Part shown: positions 14,098 through 22,421 of the stretch, one piece after another
How positions within the stretch are numbered: the stretch's first letter is position 1
How the letters are laid out: each line of letters begins with the position of its first letter
Source: an uncultured Fidelibacterota bacterium
GTDB lineage: Bacteria > Fidelibacterota > Marinisomatia > Marinisomatales > TCS55
Length of the DNA stretch: 23,992 nt
Assembly: GCA_913041075.1 (NCBI GenBank)
Contig: CAJWGZ010000006.1
Location: forward strand, 1-23,992
Reading direction: 5' to 3'
The notes under the pieces: generated by a model
The model's input: the letters and a program-made list of their open reading frames with translations, nothing else
What the model was told of the DNA's origin: nothing
Databases searched by the model: none
Translations under genes and position numbers: made by a program

Positions 14098-15552
14098 ATT
14101 AATCGAGAATTGATCGATGTATTTTCGGAAATTGCCCGTGAAAAGAATGTGGATCGTTCGGAACTGGGATCCATTATTGAGCAGTTGTTTCTGCATCTGG
14201 TCGAACGGGATCGAGGAGACTCTTCGAACTGCAGTGTGATTGTGAATCTGGACAAGGGTGAACTGGAAATATATGCGGAGCGAGATATTGTGGATGATTT
14301 GATGGATCCAGTAATGGAAATCACGCTGGAAGAAGCTCTAAAATTAGCGCCGGAAGAAAATTTTCAAATTGGTGATTCCTTCGTTGAAGTGATCGACCCT
14401 ACCATTTTTGGCCGGCGACTGGTAACAGCAGCAAAACAATTCTTCAGTCAGCGCCTGCAGGATGTGGAAAAACGCTATGTTTATGAGGATTATTCGCAGC
14501 GGATCGGCGAAATAGTCATTGGTACGGTACGGCAGATGCAGCGAGACAATATTTACATAAATATTGACCAGGCGGAACTGCTGATGCCAAGAAGGGAACA
14601 GATCGTAACGGAACGGCATCGCCGGGGCGATACGTTACGGGCGGTGGTAAAATCGGTGGAAGTTACACCGCGCGGGCCGGAGATTATCATTTCCCGAACC
14701 GATAATCATTTTCTCTATAAACTTTTTGAAATGGAAGTACCAGAAATCGAAGACGGTATTATTGAGATCCAGGCCATTGCCCGTCAGCCGGGAGATCGGT
14801 CCAAGATCATTGTGCGTTCCAATGATCGCCGTATCGATCCAGTGGGTGCCTGCGTGGGTATGCGCGGCAGCCGCATCCAGGCCATTGTCAGGGAATTGAA
14901 TAACGAAAAAATTGATATCGTCAATTTCAGTGAACAGCCTGAAGTACTTATATCACGGGCTCTTTCCCCGGCCACACCGCTAGACCTCTATATTGATGAG
15001 GATGACAAATATTGTATTGCCCTTTTCAATGATGATGAACTGGAATTTGCTATCGGGCGGGGCGGGGTCAATATCAATCTGGCTTCACGAATCACAGATT
15101 ATCGGATTGACGCGTTCGGTAAGAAAGAATATGACCGCAATCAGAAACAGCAAGCTACACCACTAGCTGAGATACCTGATTTTACATCAGCAAAAGCTAA
15201 ATTATTAGATGCCGCTGGAATTGTGACCGTATCCGATCTACTAAATGCTGATGAAGAGGAAATCCTGGCGATTGATGGTATGGGTGAGAAAACACTGGAA
15301 GATGCCTTTAACCTGGTGGCCGCTTATATTGAAGAAGACAACAATGAAGAAGAGGTCGAGGAAGAAGTGAACGTAGAACAATTATTGGATGACCTGAATG
15401 AACAGGAAACGGTCGTAGAAGAATCTGCAGGCAAAGAAGAACCTGCGGAAGAATCGGAAACAGAAACAGCAGAAGATAATATGCCCGAAACTGCCGCGGA
15501 TGAAACACCTGTAAAGGACGAAGAATTAACTCTGGAAGAGAAAAGTAAGTAA
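14095..15552 (+). CDS. nusA: Transcription termination/antitermination factor NusA
   Basis: NusA binds RNA polymerase and modulates pausing, termination and antitermination. The TTG start follows a near-perfect Shine-Dalgarno. Domains in order: N-terminal polymerase-binding domain (1-135); S1 domain (about 136-202, GEIVIGTVRQMQRDNIYINI); KH1 (about 203-280) with VGMRGSRIQ; KH2 (about 295-345) with IGRGGVNINLA; one helix-hairpin-helix region (about 361-412, LLNADEEEILAIDGMGEKTL). The last 70 residues are a Glu/Asp/Ala/Thr-rich tail without motifs. Total 485 residues, longer than E. coli-type NTD-S1-KH1-KH2 cores (about 345) because of the HhH and tail, which resembles FCB-group NusA. It ends ten bases before infB. 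As in other bacteria it may regulate its own operon, possibly via the hairpin before rimP. Confidence 0.97.
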   Translation: MINRELIDVFSEIAREKNVDRSELGSIIEQLFLHLVERDRGDSSNCSVIVNLDKGELEIYAERDIVDDLMDPVMEITLEEALKLAPEENFQIGDSFVEVIDPTIFGRRLVTAAKQFFSQRLQDVEKRYVYEDYSQRIGEIVIGTVRQMQRDNIYINIDQAELLMPRREQIVTERHRRGDTLRAVVKSVEVTPRGPEIIISRTDNHFLYKLFEMEVPEIEDGIIEIQAIARQPGDRSKIIVRSNDRRIDPVGACVGMRGSRIQAIVRELNNEKIDIVNFSEQPEVLISRALSPATPLDLYIDEDDKYCIALFNDDELEFAIGRGGVNINLASRITDYRIDAFGKKEYDRNQKQQATPLAEIPDFTSAKAKLLDAAGIVTVSDLLNADEEEILAIDGMGEKTLEDAFNLVAAYIEEDNNEEEVEEEVNVEQLLDDLNEQETVVEESAGKEEPAEESETETAEDNMPETAADETPVKDEELTLEEKSK

Positions 15553-15562
15553 GTATACCACT

Positions 15563-17977
15563 ATGGCAGCAAGACAGATACGAATTTTTCAGATTGCCAA
15601 AGACCTGAATATATCCCATACGGAGATACTGACCTTCTTAAAAAGCAAGGGTGTCGAAGTAGCAAGCCACATGTCTCCGGTGGATAAAGAAACGCAGGAT
15701 ATGATCCAGGTTGAATTCCACAAAGAACGGGAAGATATTGACAGGTTTCGGAAAGAGCAGGTGCGTCGTGAGATACACCAGACACGCATTGATGAACAGC
15801 AAAAGACACAGAAAAAGCTAAATCTCTTGAGCCTTGATGAACAGCGTACGCTCGAAAAGCAGGAACAGAAAAAAGCGAAGCAAAAGGCCAAAGAACAGGC
15901 GGTAGAAGAAGAAAAGAAAAATGTGGAGCAGGTCGAACAGAAAAAGAAGGTCGAACAGAAAAAGCAGAAAAAATCAGTGAAATCAAGTCAGCACAAGCTG
16001 CGCAAGATCGACCTGAGCGAAATCAAGTCCCAGATCGGTACTACTACGCGCAAACCACCAGTAAAGACGGATAAGCAGCAGGAGCCGGCAACCCGGTCGG
16101 CCAAAGATGCGGTGAAACAGACCCTGGCCCGCATGGACAAGAAAACCAGGAAAAAAGTATACAAAAAGGAACGCAAGCAAGATGCCGAAGAAATAATTGC
16201 CGAGGAAGACGTCCAAAAGATCCAGATCCCTGAATATTCCAGTGTCGATGAACTGGCGAAGATCATGGAAGTGAGTCCCAGTGATATTATCCAAGAATGT
16301 ATATCCTTAGGCAAGCTGGCTACAATTAATCAGCGCCTGGATTGGGACGTCATTGAAATGCTGGCTGAAACATTCGGGTACAAGGCAGAAGCAGTAAAAG
16401 ATGTTGCGGAAGAATTGTTTTCCCTGGATGAATCACAGGAAGACCTCGATAAGGCCATTCCCCGGGGGCCGGTAGTGACGGTCATGGGACACGTGGACCA
16501 TGGGAAAACATCATTACTGGACTACATTCGGGATGCGAATGTTGTCGCCGGTGAATCGGGCGGTATTACTCAACATACGGGGGCCTACCAGGTGGATCTA
16601 CCAAAAGAAGGTAAGCGGATCACTTTCCTGGATACACCAGGTCATGAAGCATTTACGGCCATGCGCGCCCGTGGCGCCCAGATCACGGATATTGTTGTCC
16701 TGGTGGTAGCGGCAAATGACGGTGTCATGCCCCAAACAGCAGAGGCGATCAGTCATGCCAAGGCGGCGGGTGTACCGCTGGTGGTAGCAATTAACAAGAT
16801 GGATCTACCAGATGTTGATCCCGAACGGGTAAAACGAGAATTATCAGAAAATGAAGTATTACTTGAAGATTGGGGCGGTAAAGTTCAGGGTGTAGAGATT
16901 TCGGCTAAGACTGGTACGGGGATAGATGACCTGCTGCAATCGATCCTAGTGGAAGCGGAAGTGCTGGAATTGAAAGCGAACCAGGATACACTGGCCCGCG
17001 GTACAGTGATCGATTCAAAGCTGGACAAGGGCCATGGTCCCATGGCTACTGTATTGATCCAAAAAGGTACACTGAAAATAGGCGATCCATTTATCTGTAA
17101 CAATTATGCCGGTAGGGTCCGGGCCATTATGGATGAGCGTGGACACAGAATCCAGGAAGCATTACCTTCAGAAGCAGTGCAGATTTTGGGTTTTGACCAG
17201 GTGCCTCAGGCAGCGGACATTTTTTCCGTTGTTGATGACGCACGTGATCTGAAACGTCTGGCAGCTGATCGGCAACGCACCAAACGAGAGATCGATCATC
17301 GCAAGATCAAAGCCACGACACTGGATTCAATTTCGGCGAAGATCAAAGAAGGATCTATGAAGACACTGCCGCTGGTGATTAAGGGCGATGTAGACGGTTC
17401 CATCGAAGCATTGAGTGAAACACTGGAAAAAATCAAGAACGAGGAAGTCGGTATTCAGATCATTCACAAGTCCGTTGGTATCGTTACGGAATCCGACGTA
17501 TTGCTGGCTGCAGCCTCCGGAGCAGTGGTCATCGCTTTTCATGTGCAGGTGGACTCCAACGCGAAACTGCAGGCCCAACAGGCTGGGGTGGATATCCGCT
17601 CCTACAACGTGATCTATAACGCAGAGGAAGAGGTCAAAATGGCCCTGGAAGGATTGTTGGAACCAGAAATAAAGGAAGAGATAGTTGGCCGAGCCGTGGT
17701 CCTGGAAATGTTCAAGATACCGAAACAGGGTTTTATTGCTGGTTCACGAGTAGATGAAGGTATCATACTGCGCGGTGCCAAAGCGCGGCTGATTCGGGAT
17801 GATGAAGTAATACATGAAGGTACTGTCACTTCCCTGAAACGATTTAAGGATGATGTGAAAGAGATCAAGGAAGGTATGGAATGCGGTATCGGCATTGATG
17901 GCGCGGGGAAATTCAAAGAAGACGATGTAATTGTGGTCTACGAAATACAATCTATCAAGAGGACACTTGAAGTATAA
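15563..17977 (+). CDS. infB: Translation initiation factor IF-2
   Basis: IF-2 is a GTPase that brings initiator tRNA to the ribosome. It is 804 residues. Residues 1-50 are a small N-terminal module (IRIFQIAKDLNISHTEIL). About 55-215 is a Lys/Glu/Gln-rich, probably helical or disordered linker. A second IF2_N module is at about 218-275 (SSVDELAKIMEVSPSDII). The G domain begins near 300: G1 GHVDHGKT (309-316), G2 GGITQHTG (333-340), G3 DTPGH (357-361), G4 NKMD (411-414). Domains II-IV follow, including KGDVDGSIEAL and GVDIRSYNVIYN. All GTPase motifs are intact. ATG 15563 is ten bases after nusA; no Shine-Dalgarno is apparent, consistent with coupling. Confidence 0.98.
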   Translation: MAARQIRIFQIAKDLNISHTEILTFLKSKGVEVASHMSPVDKETQDMIQVEFHKEREDIDRFRKEQVRREIHQTRIDEQQKTQKKLNLLSLDEQRTLEKQEQKKAKQKAKEQAVEEEKKNVEQVEQKKKVEQKKQKKSVKSSQHKLRKIDLSEIKSQIGTTTRKPPVKTDKQQEPATRSAKDAVKQTLARMDKKTRKKVYKKERKQDAEEIIAEEDVQKIQIPEYSSVDELAKIMEVSPSDIIQECISLGKLATINQRLDWDVIEMLAETFGYKAEAVKDVAEELFSLDESQEDLDKAIPRGPVVTVMGHVDHGKTSLLDYIRDANVVAGESGGITQHTGAYQVDLPKEGKRITFLDTPGHEAFTAMRARGAQITDIVVLVVAANDGVMPQTAEAISHAKAAGVPLVVAINKMDLPDVDPERVKRELSENEVLLEDWGGKVQGVEISAKTGTGIDDLLQSILVEAEVLELKANQDTLARGTVIDSKLDKGHGPMATVLIQKGTLKIGDPFICNNYAGRVRAIMDERGHRIQEALPSEAVQILGFDQVPQAADIFSVVDDARDLKRLAADRQRTKREIDHRKIKATTLDSISAKIKEGSMKTLPLVIKGDVDGSIEALSETLEKIKNEEVGIQIIHKSVGIVTESDVLLAAASGAVVIAFHVQVDSNAKLQAQQAGVDIRSYNVIYNAEEEVKMALEGLLEPEIKEEIVGRAVVLEMFKIPKQGFIAGSRVDEGIILRGAKARLIRDDEVIHEGTVTSLKRFKDDVKEIKEGMECGIGIDGAGKFKEDDVIVVYEIQSIKRTLEV

Positions 17978-17979
17978 AC

Positions 17980-18336
17980 ATGCAAGAACTACCATACAAG
18001 CGGACCGATCGCGTCGGTCAGCAGATCAGGGAAATACTCGGACAGATCGCCCTCAAACACATTGACCTGAGTCACTTGGGATTCATTACCTTTACAGGGG
18101 TCAATGTTTCTCCCGATCTGCGCAGCGCCAAAGTATTCTACAGTGTACTCGATCCAAAATACCCCAAGGATGAACTGCAAGCGGCCATGAATGACCTGCG
18201 CAAAGCATTCCGGAAATACATTGGCCCGGAACTAAAAATCAAGAATATACCTAAACTGAAATTCTATTTTGATGAATCACAGGAATACAGTGAAAAGATC
18301 GACAAACTGCTAAAAAACCTGAAAAGTAATACATGA
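17980..18336 (+). CDS. rbfA: Ribosome-binding factor A
   Basis: RbfA is a 30S maturation factor that acts on the 5' end of 16S rRNA. The protein is 118 residues, the usual length. It shows the KH-like fold pattern: YKRTDRVGQQIREILGQI (start helix), LGFITFTGVNVSPDLRSAKVFYSVL (two strands around the conserved SPDL.A.V.) and PKLKFYFDESQEYSEKIDKLL, written here in short parts. It starts two bases after the infB stop and ends overlapping the truB start by four bases (ATGA). Confidence 0.95.
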   Translation: MQELPYKRTDRVGQQIREILGQIALKHIDLSHLGFITFTGVNVSPDLRSAKVFYSVLDPKYPKDELQAAMNDLRKAFRKYIGPELKIKNIPKLKFYFDESQEYSEKIDKLLKNLKSNT

Positions 18337-18968
18337 TCATAAATATTAATAAACCCGCCGGGTGGACCTCATTTGATGTGGTCAAGAAAGTGCGGGGTAT
18401 TATCAAGGAAAAAAAAGTCGGTCACGCTGGAACACTGGATCCTTTTGCCGAAGGTGTACTGGTGCTAGGTACGGGACCTGATACGAAAAAACTCACAGAT
18501 ATCACGACGGCCAATAAAACCTACCGGGCGGAACTGACCCTGGGAAAGGCCACAGATACGCAAGACCGGGACGGAAAGATCAGCGCGGAGGAAGTAGTGC
18601 CGGAATTGACTAAAGAAACCATTGCTGCTGTCCTGGCCAGTTTTGATGGCCCGCAGGAACAAATACCGCCCATGTATTCGGCGAAACATGTGAATGGCCA
18701 GCGGTTGTATAAATTGGCTCGGAAAAATAAAACGGTGGAACGGGCCCCGGTAAGAATATCCATTGACCAGATCAGTTTGCTGGATTATATGGAACCGGTG
18801 ATCACGTTCAATGTAACTTGTTCCAAAGGTACATACGTGCGGGTACTGGGGGCCGATATCGCAGCAAAACTGGGTACGGTGGGTCATTTGACGGCCTTGA
18901 CCAGGACCAGCGTGGGATCATACCATATTGCTGACGCGACGACTATCGAAGAATTAAGTAATAGTTGA
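18333..18968 (+). CDS. truB: tRNA pseudouridine-55 synthase TruB, short form
   Basis: TruB makes pseudouridine at position 55 in the T loop of tRNAs. Start ATG overlaps the rbfA stop (ATGA). Motifs: NKPAGWTSFDVV near 6-17, then GHAGTLDPFAEGVLVLG with the catalytic D36, then YSAKHVNGQRLYKLAR and SKGTYVRVLGADIA. The chain is 211 residues, about 90 shorter than E. coli TruB, because the C-terminal PUA-like domain is absent; short forms are common in Bacteroidetes and relatives. The catalytic core is complete. Stop TGA is overlapped by the TTG start of ribF. Confidence 0.96.
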   Translation: MIININKPAGWTSFDVVKKVRGIIKEKKVGHAGTLDPFAEGVLVLGTGPDTKKLTDITTANKTYRAELTLGKATDTQDRDGKISAEEVVPELTKETIAAVLASFDGPQEQIPPMYSAKHVNGQRLYKLARKNKTVERAPVRISIDQISLLDYMEPVITFNVTCSKGTYVRVLGADIAAKLGTVGHLTALTRTSVGSYHIADATTIEELSNS

Positions 18969-19900
18969 AGGTATTCAACCAGATAAATGATGTGCGGGAT
19001 TGCGCTGACAGTGTGGTCACCATTGGTACTTTTGATGGCCTGCACCGCGGCCATCAGGACATTATCAAGACACTAACCACTATCGCGGCGGCCAAAGGGA
19101 GCAGGGCGGCGGTGATCACATTTGAGCCGCACCCGCGGCACATTCTGGACAAAAAGAACAAACTGTCCCTGTTAATGTCCTTGGATAAGAAAGAGGCCTT
19201 GCTGGAAGAACTGGGTGTGGATGTGCTGTTGGTGATACCCTTTACAGAAGAATTTTCCCGGATCACAGCGGAAGCGTTCATGGATGATGTGATCATGAAA
19301 CATTTTCATCCCGCAGAGATCGTGATCGGTTACGACCATCATTTTGGTCATAAGCGACAAGGGTCACCTAAATTTTTACAGGATTACGCTGGAAAACGTG
19401 GTATCAAGCTTGATATAATCAATCCGGTCGCGGATGACAAGGTCTTCATATCCAGCACTCATATTCGGGATTTGATCGGTAACGGTTTCGTGCGGAGAGC
19501 ATCCTTTGAACTGGGCTGGGTATACGGATTTCGAACCAAGGTAGTCCATGGATCTGGCCGCGGCAAGGGTTTGGAATTCCCCACTGCGAATGTAGTTCCC
19601 TTGGAGAATGATCAACTAATGCCCAAGCCAGGGGTATATTTAACTCGTGGCAGACTTAATGGTGATTTTATTGTAGGAATGTGTAATTTCGGCACGCGTC
19701 CAACGTTTAACGAGACAGAGTTGGTAATGGAAATTAATTTTTTTATATCTAGCATGGACGACATCTATAATCGTGAGATATACATTGAATTCCTGGAAAG
19801 AATACGCGATGAAAAGAAATTTGACAATCCGGATCAGCTGGTAACTCAGTTACGCCAAGATAAGAAGTATTGTCTGGAATTAAAGAAAAAGTATGAATAA
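18965..19900 (+). CDS. ribF: Bifunctional riboflavin kinase / FAD synthetase
   Basis: RibF turns riboflavin into FMN and FAD. It has 311 residues. TTG at 18965 overlaps the truB stop (TTGA), like the common ATGA coupling. No ATG gives the full N-terminus; the family starts near MKVF. N-terminal FAD synthetase: TIGTFDGLHRGHQDII (residues about 20-35), GYDHHFGHKRQGSP, and STHIRDLI. C-terminal riboflavin kinase: GSGRGKGLEFPTANV, GVYLTRGRLNG, MCNFGTRPTF and the acidic IEFLERIRDEKKFDNPD region. Both activities look complete. The gene ends eight bases before rpsO. Confidence 0.95.
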   Translation: MKVFNQINDVRDCADSVVTIGTFDGLHRGHQDIIKTLTTIAAAKGSRAAVITFEPHPRHILDKKNKLSLLMSLDKKEALLEELGVDVLLVIPFTEEFSRITAEAFMDDVIMKHFHPAEIVIGYDHHFGHKRQGSPKFLQDYAGKRGIKLDIINPVADDKVFISSTHIRDLIGNGFVRRASFELGWVYGFRTKVVHGSGRGKGLEFPTANVVPLENDQLMPKPGVYLTRGRLNGDFIVGMCNFGTRPTFNETELVMEINFFISSMDDIYNREIYIEFLERIRDEKKFDNPDQLVTQLRQDKKYCLELKKKYE

Positions 19901-19908
19901 GGAGAAAT

Positions 19909-20178
19909 ATGCCTTTAACAATAGAAGAAAAAGAAAATATTGTATCCAAGTTTGGAGAAAATAAAACGGATACAGGATCTGCGGCTGTACAAATTGCCCT
20001 GCTGACCAGCAGGATCAGACAGCTGACAGATCATGTAACAAAACACAAAAAAGATAACCATTCTCGCCGTGGGCTGGTAATGCTCGTAGGAAAGCGTAAA
20101 AGACTGATGAAGTATTTACGAAAAACAGACCTGGAAAAATACGAGAATGTGGTTAATGAACTGAAGATAAGAGGATAA
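19909..20178 (+). CDS. rpsO: 30S ribosomal protein uS15
   Basis: This is the 89-residue small-subunit protein that binds 16S rRNA early in assembly. The sequence shows the family features FGENKTDTGSAAVQIALLT, TDHVTKHKKDNHSRRGLVML (in part) and KRKRLMKYLRKTD. AAGGAG at 19899-19904 lies four bases before the ATG, one of the clearest ribosome-binding sites in the window. pnp follows after 11 bases. In E. coli S15 represses its own translation; here the leader is too short to judge. Confidence 0.98.
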   Translation: MPLTIEEKENIVSKFGENKTDTGSAAVQIALLTSRIRQLTDHVTKHKKDNHSRRGLVMLVGKRKRLMKYLRKTDLEKYENVVNELKIRG

Positions 20179-20189
20179 GTAAGAATAAA

Positions 20190-22406
20190 ATGATAAAAAA
20201 AGAGATAGAGATAAACGGAAAAACACTACGTATAAGCACCGGCCAAGTAGCGAAACAGGCTGCTGGATCCGTGCTGGTAAGCTATGGCGAGACAACGATC
20301 ATAGTGGCTGTGAACGCGGCCAAGGAAATACGGGAAGATATTGATTACTTCCCTCTGCAGGTAGAATACCGGGAGCGGCACTACGCCGGCGGGAAGATAC
20401 CTGGTGGTTTTTTCAAACGGGAAGCACGTCCTGCAGAACGGGAGATACTTACTTCCCGACTAACAGACAGGCCCATACGGCCCTTGTTCCCCAAATCATT
20501 CAAATGTGAGACACAGGTGATCATCACTGTGCTATCTACTGATGGCGAGAACCCAGCAGATGTACTGGCAGGTGTAGGCGCATCGACAGCACTGATGATA
20601 TCCAACATTCCCTGGAACGGCCCCATTGCTACGGTGCGGGTAGCCCAGGTAGAAGACAATTTCATTGTCAATCCTACCAAGAGAGAAATAGAAGAATCTA
20701 CGCTGGAACTGATCGTTTCTGGAAACAGCGAGACCATCGTCATGGTGGAAGGCGAAGCGGATGTGATCCCAGAAAAAGTATTCGTGGACGCATTGAAATT
20801 CGCCCATGAGGATATTAAGAGGATCATCGCTCTACAAGAAGAGATCGTGGCTGAGGTAAAACCCGAAAAACGGGAAATACCGGAAGAAGAGTCCAACAAA
20901 GACCTGGCAGCAGCAGTGGATAAGTCCCTGGGTGCTGAGATCGAGCGTGTTATTCAGATCGGTGATAAACAGGAACGGGAAACTGCAACCAAGGAACTGC
21001 ATGATAATACAGCAGCAGCAATGGCAGAGGAATTCCCGGAATCGGAAAAAGAGGTCAAAGGCCTGGTGAATGACAAATTCAAGGCCGCTTTCCGCGAACG
21101 GGTACTGGAAACGGGCGTCCGCAGTGATGGCCGCGGTACCACCGATATCCGCGATATCACCATTGAATCTGCATTTTTGCCCCGAACCCATGGTTCGGCG
21201 CTGTTCACCCGCGGGGAAACCCAAGCCCTGGTTGTGACCACCCTGGGCAGCAAAAGAGATGAGCAAATCATTGACAGCATGGATGAAGATTATAAGAAGA
21301 ACTATTATTTGCACTATAATTTTCCACCCTACTGTGTAGGCGAGGTAGGCCGGGTCGGTTTTACCAACCGTCGTGAAATAGGGCATGGGAACCTAGCGGA
21401 ACGGTCATTGAAACCGGTCCTGCCGGAGTATGAGGAATTTCCGTATACGGTACGGATCGTGTCAGAAATTATGGAATCGAACGGTTCGTCATCGATGGCC
21501 AGTGTCTGCGGGGGATCACTGGCCCTCATGGATGCAGGCTGTCCATTGAAAGAGCACGTGGCCGGTATTGCCATGGGCCTGATCCTGGATGGAAAACGCC
21601 ACGCTGTCCTGAGTGATATCCTGGGTGCGGAAGATCACCTGGGTGATATGGACTTCAAAGTGGCCGGCACTAAAGATGGTATCTCGGCTATCCAGCTGGA
21701 TCTGAAGATCGAAGGTGTTTCCTTTAAACTGCTGGAAGAAGCACTGGAACAGGCTCGGTTGGGTCGACTGCACATCCTGGAAAAGATGAACGAAGCATTG
21801 AGCAAACCGGGAGAAATTTCCGATTTCGCACCAAAGATCATCACCCTAAGTATTAATCCGGAAAAAATAGGCGGACTGATTGGACCAGGTGGAAAGATCA
21901 TTAAGAAGATCATTGCTGATACGGAATGTGATGTAAACGTGGATGATGATGGTACAGTGACCATCGCCGGTGTGGACAAGGTGAAGCTGGAAGAAGCGGC
22001 CGAGATAGTGAAAGCAGTAACCATGGAACCGGAAGTGGGTATGGAATTTGATGGTACCGTAACCCGCATGATGACCTTTGGCGCTTTTGTAGAGATTGCG
22101 CCGGGTAAAGAAGGTCTGGTGCACATTTCTGAAATGGATTGGAAACGCACTGAACGGGTCGAAGATATTTGTAAAACCGGGGACGCCATGCGGGTGAAGC
22201 TGATCAAGGTCGATGACCAAGGCCGGCTAGATCTGAGCCGTAAGGCGCTGTTGGATAAACCGGAAGGATACGTTGAACCACCACCCCGCAGCCGCGACCG
22301 CAATCGGGGAGGTCGCGGTGGTGGTAGAAGCCGCTTTGGCGGTGGCGGAGGAGGTCGGCGGGATGGTCAACGCCGCGACAGACCACCTCGGAAAAAACGC
22401 TTCTAA
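20190..22406 (+). CDS. pnp: Polyribonucleotide nucleotidyltransferase (PNPase) with Gly/Arg-rich tail
   Basis: PNPase degrades RNA from the 3' end using phosphate. It has 738 residues. RNase PH domain 1 includes FFKREARPAEREILTSRLTDRP; domain 2 includes LPRTHGSALFTRGETQALV and GDMDFKVAGTKDG, where the conserved Asp residues support catalysis. The KH domain is visible as IGGLIGPGGKIIKKI, and the S1 domain as EVGMEFDGTVTRMMTFGAFVEI through GKEGLVHISEMDW, quoted in pieces. The last about 40 residues (698-738) are a tail rich in Gly and Arg with GRGGG and GGGGGG runs and RKKRF at the end, which extends beyond the E. coli protein. The tail is not needed for the fold and probably binds RNA or protein partners. 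It follows rpsO in the classical order. Confidence 0.98.
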   Translation: MIKKEIEINGKTLRISTGQVAKQAAGSVLVSYGETTIIVAVNAAKEIREDIDYFPLQVEYRERHYAGGKIPGGFFKREARPAEREILTSRLTDRPIRPLFPKSFKCETQVIITVLSTDGENPADVLAGVGASTALMISNIPWNGPIATVRVAQVEDNFIVNPTKREIEESTLELIVSGNSETIVMVEGEADVIPEKVFVDALKFAHEDIKRIIALQEEIVAEVKPEKREIPEEESNKDLAAAVDKSLGAEIERVIQIGDKQERETATKELHDNTAAAMAEEFPESEKEVKGLVNDKFKAAFRERVLETGVRSDGRGTTDIRDITIESAFLPRTHGSALFTRGETQALVVTTLGSKRDEQIIDSMDEDYKKNYYLHYNFPPYCVGEVGRVGFTNRREIGHGNLAERSLKPVLPEYEEFPYTVRIVSEIMESNGSSSMASVCGGSLALMDAGCPLKEHVAGIAMGLILDGKRHAVLSDILGAEDHLGDMDFKVAGTKDGISAIQLDLKIEGVSFKLLEEALEQARLGRLHILEKMNEALSKPGEISDFAPKIITLSINPEKIGGLIGPGGKIIKKIIADTECDVNVDDDGTVTIAGVDKVKLEEAAEIVKAVTMEPEVGMEFDGTVTRMMTFGAFVEIAPGKEGLVHISEMDWKRTERVEDICKTGDAMRVKLIKVDDQGRLDLSRKALLDKPEGYVEPPPRSRDRNRGGRGGGRSRFGGGGGGRRDGQRRDRPPRKKRF

Positions 22407-22421
22407 AAACAGGATCCCAAC

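Noticed and set aside
21635..22303. 222-codon open frame on the minus strand inside pnp
   Set aside because: It is a shadow of the pnp codon pattern; its translation is Ser/Pro/Arg-rich without motifs and lies wholly within a certain gene.
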